Notes under the pieces: generated by a model | Database searches by the model: none | Seen by the model: only the letters and a program-made list of their open reading frames with translations | Told to the model about the DNA's origin: nothing | Shown: one piece after another, positions 43,388 to 54,326 of the stretch | Numbering within the stretch: position 1 is the first letter of the stretch | How the letters are laid out: each line of letters begins with the position of its first letter | Source: Pholiota molesta | Taxonomy: Eukaryota > Basidiomycota > Agaricomycetes > Agaricales > Strophariaceae | Direction: 5' to 3' | Assembly (NCBI GenBank): GCA_014925825.1 | Contig: JACGCK010000001.1 | Coordinates: 372,001-436,000, forward strand | Length of the DNA stretch: 64,000 nt | Position numbers and translations under genes: made by a program

Positions 43388-46024
43388 ATGCGCTTCGCCT
43401 TCGGACTTTCCATCGTCTCTTGTATCTTCGGAATAGCTCTCGTGGGAGCTGTACCCACTAAAGATTGCGCATATGCGGTAAAGGAATCAATAGAGGTGCC
43501 TCCTGGATGGGTCAAGCATAGTCAACCTGCGCCGAATCACAAGATTGTGCTCAAGATTGCGCTCCCCCAACCCAATTTTAGCGAGCTAGAGAGGCATCTC
43601 TACGAGGTTAGTGATCCAGATCACGAACGATATGGTCAACACCTCTCCAAAGAGGAAGTTGAGGAGCTGGTCGCACCTCATCCCGAGAGCCTCAGCACGG
43701 TCAATGAATGGCTCTCCTCGTTCGGTTTCAGGGATGAAGACCTCATTCGCTCGTCTGCTCGGGACTGGGTGACACTTAAGGTTCCCGTCAGTGTTGCAGA
43801 AAAGATGCTTGAAACGGTAAATTATCGCTAGAGATTATCTAGCTTGCAATTCAGAACTAACCTTCGATCCACATTCAACAGAATTACCACGTTTGGGAAC
43901 ATGTCGAGAGTGGAGACTACCTCGTTCGGACTACAAGCTACAGCCTTCCCAGTAATCTGCATGATCATATCGAACTTATTCAGCCAACAACTATGTTCGG
44001 AAGATTCAAACCAGAAAAGTCGGCCATATTCTCGGCGGTACCCGTTCCTGACACTTTCGGGCAAGAAAATATAGTGGAAGGAACTATTAAATCCGCTTCT
44101 GGCATCTCAGTCGATGCTAGTTGCAACTCAACAATCACGATTACCTGCTTACAGCAGCTCTATAATGCTGTAGGGTTCAAGCCATCGGCCAAGGGCAACT
44201 CTGTCGCTGTAACAGGTTACTTGGTGATTAGTTCTTATCCTCTCTTTCATCGTACTTACACTTACACCGTCATAAAATTTTAGGAACAATTTGCCAATAA
44301 GCAAGATCTTCAAACGTTCTTCGCTGACCAAAGACCTGATGCGGTGAATTCCACCTTTAAGGTCATCTCTGTAACTGGTAAGGTTAATTCAGCTTCTAGA
44401 TATTTATTTGACTGACGTAGTTATCGCGGTTCCAAGACGGTCAAAACAACCAGAGTCTCGCAGAAGCTGGAGGTGAAGCCAATCTTGATACTCAGTTCGC
44501 ATTCGGGCTTTCCCATCCAATCTCAGTTAGTATCTACTTACGGTTCCCTCTCTCCCTCGCTTTGACTCAAGGATGATGATATATTAGCCCACTTTCTATA
44601 CAACTGGGGGTATGCCTCCATTCATCCCAGAAGAGGGCGGCTCAGAAGATACCAATGAGTGAGTCCCAAACTTCTGATCATCGTTTATTCCAAGTCAATA
44701 ATCCCCGCCGTGCTAGGCCATATACAAACTGGCTCGACTTTATTCTTTCGCATCCCAACCCTCCTTTAGCTATCTCCACTAGCTACGGGGACGACGAACA
44801 AACGGGTGAGTCGTATGCTATCGTTATCAAAAATACTGTTATATGTAACATCAATATCACCATCGTCAGTTCCATTCAGCTTTGCACAACGCGTATGTGC
44901 AGGGTTTGCTCAGCTCGGTGAGATGCTGCCTTAAATGAGAGTATTTTGTTTCAGCACACTGACATTCGTATCAAGGCGCTCGAGGCGTTTCCCTGACGTT
45001 TTCTTCTGGGGATGGTGGCGTTGGCGACGGCGATTCTGATCCTGCAACGCAAACCTGTTTTAGCAATGATGGCAAAAACCAGACAAAGTTCCTTCCAGCC
45101 TTTCCCGCATCGTACGTTTCTTATTAAGACAGAAGTTCATTCGACTTATACTGCGAATATTTACAGATGTCCATTGTGAGCTTTTTCGCTTCGAGCAATC
45201 GTTTCCTACTAATTTCACATGATTATTAGTGTAACTGCTGTAGGTGCAACTACGCATATTCCTGAAGTTGCCGTCTCTCGATTCTTCTCTGGAGGTGGAT
45301 TCAGCAACTACGTATGTCCTTTTGTCCTTATATATTACGTTATTTGCTGATATTTCAACCTTTCTTTTAGTTCGCTCGCCCGAAATACCAGGACAAAGTT
45401 GTTACAGCATATTTGAAGGCTCTTCCCAAAGGAACTTTCGCCGGCCTTTTCAATACGTTCGTACACATGTTATCGATATATCTGCTCGAAATTAACGACT
45501 TTCCTATCTTACCATAGTACTGGTCGAGTAAAGCATTCTGATATCCATGTTGAAAATTAAACTTATTATGTTATTCAGGCCTTTCCAGATGTTGCAGCAC
45601 AAGGGGATCTGTTCAAAGTTTTCGTCGGCGGAGAAGCATTTTTGATCGGCGGAACTTCTGCATCATCTCCTACCTTTGCTGGTTTTGTCGCCTTATTGAA
45701 CGATGTCCGCTTGAAGGCTGGTCGACCGTCCTTAGGATTTTTGAATCCTTTCCTGTACTCCAAAGGATTTGCCGCTCTTAACGACATCACCATCGGGCAT
45801 AATTCTGGCTGTGGCACCCTTGGATTTAATGTAAGCTGTGTGTTTTTGATATATTATTTTGGCAGCTAACACAGGATTTTTGAAAGGCAACAAAGGGATG
45901 GGATCCAGGTAAGATAGACGAATATTAGTCCTCGTTCACATCGAGTCTAAATATCCTTTCCACAGTCACCGGATTTGGTACACCGAACTTTGGAAAGCTC
46001 AAAGAGCTCGTCTTGACGCTTTGA
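43388..46024 (+). CDS. Secreted sedolisin (S53), paralogue B, intact
   Basis: Close paralogue of the gene at 35792 with the same exon layout. The signal peptide is [20 protein letters not shown]. The prodomain shows [20 protein letters not shown] and [20 protein letters not shown]. Catalytic segments: [20 protein letters not shown] (Glu/Asp), [20 protein letters not shown] (oxyanion Asp) and [14 protein letters not shown] (Ser). The C-terminal part reads [20 protein letters not shown] and ends with TGA at 46022-46024. The intron before DGQNNQSL and the one after FNTTGR both keep phase, so no frame break is found. Probably secreted for nutritional proteolysis at acid pH. It was likely made by tandem duplication with A before the KDZ insertion separated them. 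Confidence 0.93.
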
Positions 46025-46107
46025 GGACCTTTCCAATAACCTAAGAATATATGATTAACGTGTATATTACAGATACTTGTACACTGTCCTGGGTAGCAAA
46101 TCGGAAA

Positions 46108-47443
46108 TTACTTCCGCATCCTCTTTTTGAAACGTTCCATGACCTGTTGAATCAATGTCAACGTCGTATTTTATATTCAGAGGCAGAGAGACAAACCATC
46201 TCGTCGGTGGCCATTTGTGTCCGTTCGTGGTTGGATCTGCGTGGTGAATCGTCCTGAGGTGGCATGCCCATCGCTTCCAGCTTGGCGTCTCTCAAGACGT
46301 CAGCATCGGATTTTGCTCGTAAATTCGGTCGGTAAACTGCAGACATAGGAATCAGCGGCGTATACACATAATATCTATATCCGACTTACAGCGTGAGGCA
46401 ACAAATGTTCTTCGTCGTTATTATTCTTCTTCCGCTCCTGGCGTCCTTCTGCCACCACTCTTTTGCCTTTTCGGTATCTTCGATATTCTTCAGTCGGGTA
46501 CTAGAATGAACTATGAGCGATAGCAAAGATGCAGAAAATAAATGGACATACTCCATCCCCAGATCCACCTCCGGGATTGCAGTAAGCATAGTCAAACTAT
46601 TCGTCACACTGCCCACGTCCGTTGTCGGTTTCTGCTTGTCCACTTCCATCTGTCAGCGATATTGTATAGTGCCTCTTGTGGATCTATTGGAGGCCCGTCT
46701 TCATCGTCTGATTCTTCCTTGGGCTTACTTCGAACTTTGAGGTTCTCTTCGATATAGGCCATCCTAAAAGAGGAGGAGGGGTTTGTCAGTAGTAACAAAG
46801 AGTATTGAGGGAAAGGTGACGAACATGTGCTTGTCGACGTCTAGAGCGTTCGTTTGCTGTGTAAAGTTATTTGAGCGAATGACTCTCCGTGTACGTGCCT
46901 CCTTCTCTTCTGCGTCTCTAAATGAGCCAAATGAGGACATGAGCATGTTATGTGCAATATAAATCACGATGAGCACGCACTCTTCATCTTCAGGAACCCC
47001 CTTCTTCAGCCCACCCTCCTCGCCTTCCTCTCTCGCTCTCTTTTCTTCTTCTTGATATCTCCCTTGTTCAGCTTCGCACATCAATGCCACCACGCGCTTT
47101 CCTGAGTTTACGAAGTTCGAGCAAGTCGGCAAGCCTAGCACAATCTCGATGAGTTTGAGATGTCGAGGTGTAAGTAAGGGGGTACATACGGAACTGTAGA
47201 TTCATCTTTCTCATCTGGTTGAGGAACTTCTTCCTCTTCTCGCTCTATGGATATTTCACGGACTCTGGCCTGGGGTCGTGTGCGTTTCTTGATAACTGGG
47301 ACGGAGGCATTGTAATGTACGAGGAAGAGATTCGGTTGTGGGTGGCTGTGTAATAAAGCTAATTGAACATGATCTGCATCATTGTTCACCCGAATCGAGC
47401 TCACAAAGAAACCAGGATTCAAATATTCACTGATACTCATCAC
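46108..47443 (-). CDS. TLS1/C9orf78 (hepatocellular carcinoma antigen 59) family splicing factor, with frame breaks
   Basis: Nuclear protein of the Hep59 family, linked to spliceosome function and, in fission yeast (Tls1), to telomere and heterochromatin-related splicing. Reads VIKKRTRPQARVREISIERE, RLADLLELRKLRKARGGIDV, RVIRSNNFTQQTNALDVDKH, AYIEENLKVRSKP and the family hallmark IPEVDLGM with RLKNIEDTEKAKEWW. Then VYRPNLRAKSDADVLRDAKL and, after a last intron, VMERFKKRMRK with TAA at 46108. The start is uncertain: either MSISEYLNPGFF at 47443 or an ATG near 47311 close to the KKRTRPQ motif. After ARGGIDV the frame steps twice within about 60 bp (47030-47090), best explained by missing bases. 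The convergent neighbour, sedolisin B, ends only 83 bp away. Confidence 0.82.
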
Positions 47444-47559
47444 TTGGATGGATTTCTACATATTCAATCGGATACACAATAAAACAAAGAGACAGTTACA
47501 GAATAAACCAAGATAATCCCAAGCGTTGGGGTATAGGTTTTATAGTTGTACAAAAAACA

Positions 47560-49034
47560 CTATTCTGGTTGAAAAACCCAAGAAAGAAGTCCATAGAGAT
47601 TACTTATAAGAAAGAAATGAACAGGAGGCGAAAGTCTAGGCGACGTTTTCATTTTCTGTCGATCCGGGAGTCGGATACGCGACAGGCTCATCATTCGCTG
47701 GTGTAGAGGTCTCTCATCTGGTCTTGGTGAAGTAGGAGCGTGACTCGCCTCGGGTTCTGGAGTGAAAGTGATGAGCGACGGCATAGGAAATGGAGATGTG
47801 GTGATAGGGACGGGGGATGCATGTCGAGACAAAACCGACACAGGCGCACGGATGCCGCCCGGCGCAATCGAGGTGCGCGTAGCAGATTTTCTGTCTCCTC
47901 TCGGCTTTCGGTATCTGGAGAGGCCCTCAAGTTGGGCGTGAGATTTTGGTACCACCCACTACCAGCTGGTTCAATGTAGTATTGTGCCGATGGAGGCTCG
48001 TCTGAGTCCGGACTCTGAGTATCTGATAGCTCAGACCATGTCGGATTTACCATCGATGCAGGTCGACGGGCTCGGGGAAAGGAAAAAACGCCGCACCGTC
48101 GCTGCTGACGACCCATCTCTGGGTTCCGTCACAGTTTCAGCTGCATCCGATCGAGAGCCGTTCAGCGAATCGCGCACGTTCGATCGCCGACGGTGAGCGT
48201 ATTCGTGGAAATCAACCATACGTGAACGCTGACGGCGGATGGACGGTTGGCGGGCCAGATTCGGTGTGCTCGATGTCGAAGTGGCGGCGTGGGTCGTCGT
48301 CCAAGGACGATTGGTGGAGGAGGGCGAACGAAGTAGAGGGGGCAGCGGCCATTCATCTGAGACAGGAGGACTTTCGGTAGCTCTGCGTGTCGTAGCCGGA
48401 CCCCATCCAGCTGGCGCAAAGGCCTCGTACAAGTCGGAATTTATCCGTGCGCCCTCGATTGTCGTTGGGTTCTCCATTGCAACCTCATACTCGTCCTCGT
48501 CCTCATCCACATCCAGTTCGTTCGGCGACGCCGTGAAGTATTCCGGCAATCGTCGGGCCTGCGGGCGGCCGAGGCGTCCAGGGAAGCTGCGAGTGTTGCT
48601 CGCGAGCATGCGCAAGCTTCTAATAGTACGCTCAGCGATGAGCCTGCGGTCAGTCGCACTGCTCCGGGTACGTCGATCGGCGAGTTCCTACATATGCGGC
48701 CAAGCTTGCTTAGCGGAATCAAAGGCTCTAACAAGACAATCTCACTTTGACAAGGATGTCAACGAGCGAGGCTGTGAAGGAGTCTCCCGTATCCAGGTCT
48801 TCGACGAAATTCTCATACGTTATTGAGGGCTCTTTTTCGACCGCGGCTCGGCGGATTGATCCAGACCTGTCTGCGAGCTGAGTACCTGTCTGGATACTGA
48901 TGACTTTCTGATGACATACACCAGGTTGGATATTTTTGCGTGAAGAACATCGTCTGTAAAGTTAGGCGTCCTGTAAAGCACAGTTAGTCCCAGGTTTCGC
49001 GTGATAGACAGACAATTACACACCACTTTCCCAT
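47560..49034 (-). CDS. Unknown Ser/Pro/Arg-rich protein, exon structure uncertain
   Basis: ATG at 49034 gives MGKW, then a short intron and TPNFTDDVLHAKISNLVYVI, ITYENFVEDLDTGDSFTASL and VDILVK. A larger part starts near RTIRSLRMLASNTRSFPGRL and includes LPEYFTASPNELDVDEDEDE, DFHEYAHRRRSNVRDSLNGS and SELSDTQSPDSDEPPSAQYY. The end is LYGLLSWVFQPE at 47560. At least two frame changes (about 48070-48110 and 47870-47890) are not explained by clear introns. No family is recognised; the protein looks largely disordered with Arg/Ser patches. Confidence 0.5.
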
Positions 49035-49365
49035 TGTGAAGTCAGAGGATAGAAAATAAAATAAATAGTCTGGAAAGAGGACACGGTAATGTTAAGCCGT
49101 GCTCGGTGAATCAACGAGCGTCACGGTTCGTCCAAGGGCGATGCGCGATGGCGTTGACGCCGAGCTCGCAATCACACACGGGAGTAAACACATCCAAATA
49201 CAATGTGGCTGCCACTGACCCATATTCACTGACAACTGCTACGACCTCAGTCATTCTTTCGACCGAACATTGCCTCAGAGTTTTAATCGGTAATCAATCC
49301 ATGCTTTATTGGGATGATAATGATGTGTATATTCATGATTTTTAGTGATATAGTCCGTATCCGTA
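49035..49365. other. Intergenic region
   Basis: 331 bp between two minus-strand genes. It should hold the promoter of the unknown gene ending upstream at 49034 and the 3' flank of the cyclin-like gene. Nothing else is seen. Confidence 0.5.
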
Positions 49366-50179
49366 TCATGACGGCTCGGATGAGTGGCAGGCCTTGGGAA
49401 AAACCACTCGTGGTTGAGGATGTTCTTGCTCTGCTTGCTGAGCGAGTGGTTCCATCGTGCGGGTAAATTCCACTTTGTCTTCCTCGCCGAATCTCGGAAC
49501 TTCCTCGATGGCGTCCGCACTATCGCTTCTGTTCAAACATTTCCCTGGAGAGAGCACGCTCGGAGGAATGCCAAACCTTCTCTCCACACTGCGATAGGCC
49601 CCGGTAATCTCCCGGTAGGTCTTCGCGTATTGTTCGTGATCAACGGTCACCATCCACTGAACGACATCGTAGAATCGCATCTCCGACGCAGTGAGGTCGG
49701 TGCGAGTGTAGCGGAAGTCCGTGACGCGCATCCAGTACGACAAACGGGAATGTTCATCGGTCGTGCTCTTGGCAGCGGCCATGTATGCGGCAGTGAAGAG
49801 GCGACACGCTCCGTCCACCGTGTCGTGAATCACGCAGTCGCCCGTCTTCGACAATATGGTTTGATAGCGCTCAGCGAGGGACAATGCGACGATCGTCGTA
49901 GACAGGCCGAGATTTGATTCGTGGATGATGTTGAAGATGTAGGTGGCCAAGATGTAATGCCAGTTGTCGTCGATGTAGTCTGCGTCATCGAAGCCGGCCG
50001 TGACCCAGCCGGCGCAGAGGAAGGCAAAGTGCGCAAGGTGGGCTTGGCCCGGCTTCCGACTGATTTCATTGAGGATATGAGTGTATTCGGCAGACTACAA
50101 ATGTTGTGAGTACTCTAGTCGCATGAGAGAATGACGATGTCCTTACCATGCTCGATGCAGAATTGGTATTGGTACACAT
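49366..50179 (-). CDS. Cyclin-like protein (cyclin N-terminal fold, Pho80/PCL-like)
   Basis: Exon 1 is 50147-50179 (MCTNTNSASSM). After a roughly 50-nt intron the frame is open to 49366: SAEYTHILNEISRKPGQAHL, AHFAFLCAGWVTAGFDDADY and IDDNWHYILATYIFNIIHES. The cyclin-box pattern follows: LSTTIVALSLAERYQTI, GACRLFTAAYMAAAKSTTDE, YWMRVTDFRYTRTDLTASEM and RFYDVVQWMVTVD. The SxxI-AL-xxERY, A-AKxxxD and LT--E--F-DVVQW spacing is typical of cyclin helices 2 to 5. The Gln/Glu-rich tail is probably disordered. It should bind a cyclin-dependent kinase; which one is unknown. The fold is a recognition by pattern, not a close match to a named cyclin. Confidence 0.65.
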
Positions 50180-50880
50180 GTCGAAATGACTTCGCAAAAT
50201 ACTTCGATGATGTGGGTAGTGGTGGTAGCGATATGGGCGCTTAGCGTTCAGTTAGCGCAATTTATATGTTTCGACTCAACGTCTGCGCAGAGACATATTC
50301 CGTTCCAGACTAGCAGAACTGACCCCTAAAGACGCCAGTACGCAAGCGATGACGAGGGGGTTTCATTTTAGCAGTTAGATTGATAGATATAGGGGTAAGT
50401 ACGCCAACTACTGCAGGAGATATAAGCGTTTGAATTTGGCAAAATACAGACGCTGGTAAAGAGCTGTGATTGGGAAGAGTTGGAGAAAGAACGGAGGGAG
50501 GAATTTGTAGGAACTGCTGCTAGCATGTTCAGAGAGGGCCTTATATATTTCTATGGATAGGAGATGTCGATGAGGACTGACGATCGAGATCAGAGCAGTC
50601 ATAATACCTACTTATAGCAGCCGCAGGTCTCTTATGCACATAGGGGAAGAAATCATTCAGAAGGGTATCTCTACCTTTTATTACTATACGAGGGTAGCGT
50701 CTATGAATAGAATATGGAAACAAAGTCGTATCAGTTAACGAAGCTTATAGACTCCTCAAGCGATCTAAGAACTAGTGGCTCAAATCTCTCTCAACAGCAT
50801 TAGAGCGAAGCCCCTTTCTTCAAGAAGGACCAGACGAATGAGTTTCATTCAGCAACTCCTATAGTAACCGACGTCATTCA
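50180..50880. other. Promoter of the cyclin-like gene and 3' flank of sedolisin C
   Basis: 700 bp of AT-rich sequence without a supported gene or repeat. Confidence 0.5.
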
Positions 50881-53402
50881 TTATTCATTCACTTTTCTCG
50901 ATTTCCCTCCTTCATTTAAAAATGAAGGTGATGTGACGACGTCCTTCAGCTTCTCAAAGTTAAGCGTGCCGACCCCAGTGACTATGGACATGAATACGAT
51001 GAGCAAGCATCGAAATTAGAGAATGGAGCAGCCTACCTGGATCCCATCCCTTTGACGCCTGTCGATCAAAATTTACCAATTAGGCAAGAATTACCATAGC
51101 AGGAAAGCGGCAGTACGCACGTTGAATCCGGTTGTGCCACATCCCGAATTATGGCCAACCGTAATATCATTAAAAGTCGTAGCCCCAACGGAGTAAATAA
51201 GTGGGTTCAAAAATCCAAGTGGGGATTTGTGGGCTTTGATACGCGCATCATTGAGTAAGGCAACAAAGCCTGCAAACGACGGGGACGACGCAGAGGTTCC
51301 GCCAATTGATACTATCCTGCCACTCAAGAAGATGCGGAAGCGATCAGATTGAGCAGAGACATCAGGTATGCCTCGTCCATTCCTGTCAGTAGAAGAAATT
51401 TCAATAGAGAATTAATTGGAAGTGAATGGGTTAAACTCACGGATTGAAAAGGCCTTCGTATGTACCCTTCGGTAATGTAGAAAGGTATTTAGAAACAGCT
51501 TTTTCTTGATATAGCGGACGTTCAAACTAGGATATCTTCATTAGCGAGTAATTATAAAGGACATCAGAAGGGATGACACTGACGTAATCGCTGAACCCTC
51601 CTCCAGAGAAAAATCGCGAAACAGCAACTTCAGGATTAATGTTAGTAGTCCCTCCAACAGATGTGACGCTATGAAAGTGTCGATTATCAATCCCTTTCAT
51701 TATATTATTCATTTAAACTCACAACGGGCAGCTGTAATTGCGCTGATTAGATATCTTGCATGAAAATTAAGAATCAATACGTGCGTTGCCGGGAATAAGG
51801 GAATGAACTAGTGACATTACGGCCATCGTTCGTGATGCATTCTTGCGTGGCAGGGTTGGGGTTTCCATCGCCAACTCCATGGTCACCAGAGGAGAACATC
51901 AGCGATACACCTCGGGCGCCTAACTGGGCAAATCCGGCACAGACACGATTCGCAAAGCTCTGGGGAACTGATACAGAAAATATTAATCACGAACAGACGA
52001 CGGCTTTTTGTGAACAAACCTGTTTGTTCATCGTCGCCATAGCTTGTTGAGATAACGTGGGGTGGGTTTTCTTGTTTCAGAATAAATCCAGCCAATCTGT
52101 ATATGGTCTGATTGTATGTGAATTACGTGTGATTGCGACTTTACAGAAAGAACCAGCTTACTCGTTGTCATTTGTTGGAGTTGTTTCATCCGGAATAAAA
52201 GGAGGGCGTCCAGCTGTAGAGAAAAATGTTGCCTATGGGGTCCAATATACCGCTAAATTTCTGCGACCTACGAGAAGGATACATACCGGGATAGGATTAG
52301 AGATACCAAAGGCAAACTGTACGTCCAAATTGGCCTCGGCGCCCGCTTGCGATAGGTTCTGGGAGTTCAGACCACCTAAAAGTGACATTTATGGGTAATT
52401 GGAGTAAGTATAACTTTATCACTCACCAACAACAGATTCGAAAGTAAACGAAGAGTTGAGGGCAGTGGGCACTTGGTCGGCAAAAAATGACTGCAAATCT
52501 TGGATATTCGCAAAATTTTCCTATCCCAGCTCAAATATGAGTCAAATCCAAGCTCTGTGGAAATAACACTCACCAGATATCCAGTAATTCCAATGGAGTT
52601 TTTTGAATCACCCGAAGGAACATATCCGACCGCATTATACAGCTGCTTTAAACACGTAACCGTTATGGTGGTGTTGCAACTAGCATCTACAGTCACGCCA
52701 GATTGGTCGACCACAATTTTTGTCGTGTCAGATGCAGCATTGGATGATATGTTCACATCATCTTCAATAATGGAAATCATCGACTTGTCTGGCCTGAAAC
52801 GGCCAAAGATAGTAGTTGGCTGAACAACCTCAATGTGATCATGGAGGTCACTGGGAAGACTATAGCTCGTGGTCCGGACCAACACATCACCGCTTTTAAT
52901 ATGCTTCCAGATATGATACTTCTACTCACAAATACGGTTATCAGCTATGGAAGAATGAAATAGGTAGAGGAAGTATCACCGTGTCAAGCATTTTCTCCGC
53001 CATTCTCACAGGGACCTTGATGGTCACCCAATCCTTGGCAGGTGACCGAATCAATTCTTCTTCCTTAAATTGAATCCAGCCAGCCAATCGTTCACGGCCG
53101 ACAGACTGTCGGGATGCGGTGCCACGAGCGCTTCTACTTCTTCCTTGGACAGATGCTGACCGTAGCGTGCGTGTGCGGGATCGCTAACCTCGTAAAGATG
53201 TTTTTCCAAAGTACGAAAGTTTTCCTGTGGGAGTCCAATACGAAGAGAAATAAGGTGATCAGCTGGTGCACTTTCATGCTTGTCCCATCCTGGAGGTGCG
53301 GGAATTTCTTCTTTGATCTCGTATGCGAATCCTCTAGAAGGTGCAGCAAGTGAGGAAGAACCGCGAGCAGTAAGGATATGACGAGATTAGCGAAAATTGC
53401 AT
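50881..53402 (-). CDS. Sedolisin (S53) paralogue C, with N-terminal frame breaks
   Basis: Same family as A and B, on the other strand. Prodomain: [20 protein letters not shown] and [20 protein letters not shown]. Enzyme part: [39 protein letters not shown] (Glu/Asp), [40 protein letters not shown] and [14 protein letters not shown] (Ser). A stop codon that matches A and B is missing, so it runs on to [11 protein letters not shown] with TAA at 50881. Frame breaks, each one missing base, are near 53397 (directly after the ATG), 53362 (signal peptide end) and 53064-53069. Past the prodomain the exons join cleanly. All catalytic residues survive. Either a recently damaged gene or three consensus deletions. 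Confidence 0.85.
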
Positions 53403-54326
53403 GACTGCCGATGTATAAGACGTCGACTGAATCCCCAAAGACGCGAGTGCCTTTATATGTCATTGGTAGATCCTACCTGATTTCATCTCACGTCAAATGT
53501 GCAATAGCTTTAAATCCGCGAGCAGGTTTGCGATCTTATTAATTGAAGACGGAGCCATATAGAAGGTCGCAGGCGATGAAGAATCGAGTCATCCCCACGA
53601 AATTCTGCTTCTTCCAAATATTTTTAGATTTTATCGCCTTGATTTACCACCCTGTCGCAAGTCGCTAGCCAAATCAAGTAACGATGTGCCGTCAGCGTGG
53701 GGTTTCGCAGCTTTCGCAGCGCGAATATTCCAAAAGCAAGATAGGTCCACAATGCCCAGTTCACAGCATGGAGAATCTTAGAATGATAAGGATGCAATCC
53801 GGACCGCTTCTGCGTGCAGCAGCTCAGCAAGTGTCCAAAAGGTCTAATAAGTTCCCTCCGAAATGAGTTACGACATTCGGACGTGACTGGATCCAATAGT
53901 CTTGAAGGAAACCGCAGCAACAAGGGGCAAGAATCTAGGGCAATATCAAGAGGACGCGCTCGGGCACCCGGTGCAATTCAAGCAACCAGAGTATGAAGGA
54001 GACAGCTTCGTTCAAAGAGGCTGAAAGCATGTAATGTCTTTAAACTGAGCTGCAGCTGAATGCAAAGTCGCAAAACTGTGCGTGAGAATTCAGTAGCGAG
54101 CTTCCTGCAAAAATGTGAGTGTACGCATTGGTCACGCACATACTTGAAAATATGTCTTCGCCAATGCGCAATGATGCCCATCTACCGCCATTCATAATAA
54201 CGATACAACCACGCGGAAGGCTGCTAAATCACAAGCAATATTAATTTGTGAAATGAGATCCAGTTGGATTATATGGTATGCTTATTACTATTAGGTTATT
54301 TCCAAGTTCATGCAAACCTTTACCCT
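53403..54326. other. Intergenic region between sedolisins C and D
   Basis: About 920 bp; it includes the sedolisin C promoter with a TATA box at 53450-53457. Nothing else supported. Confidence 0.5.
53450..53457 (-). promoter_or_regulatory. TATA box of sedolisin C
   Basis: TATAAAGG on the minus strand, 47 bp upstream of the putative ATG at 53402. It matches the boxes of A and B, so the promoter is preserved although the coding start is frame-broken. Confidence 0.6.
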
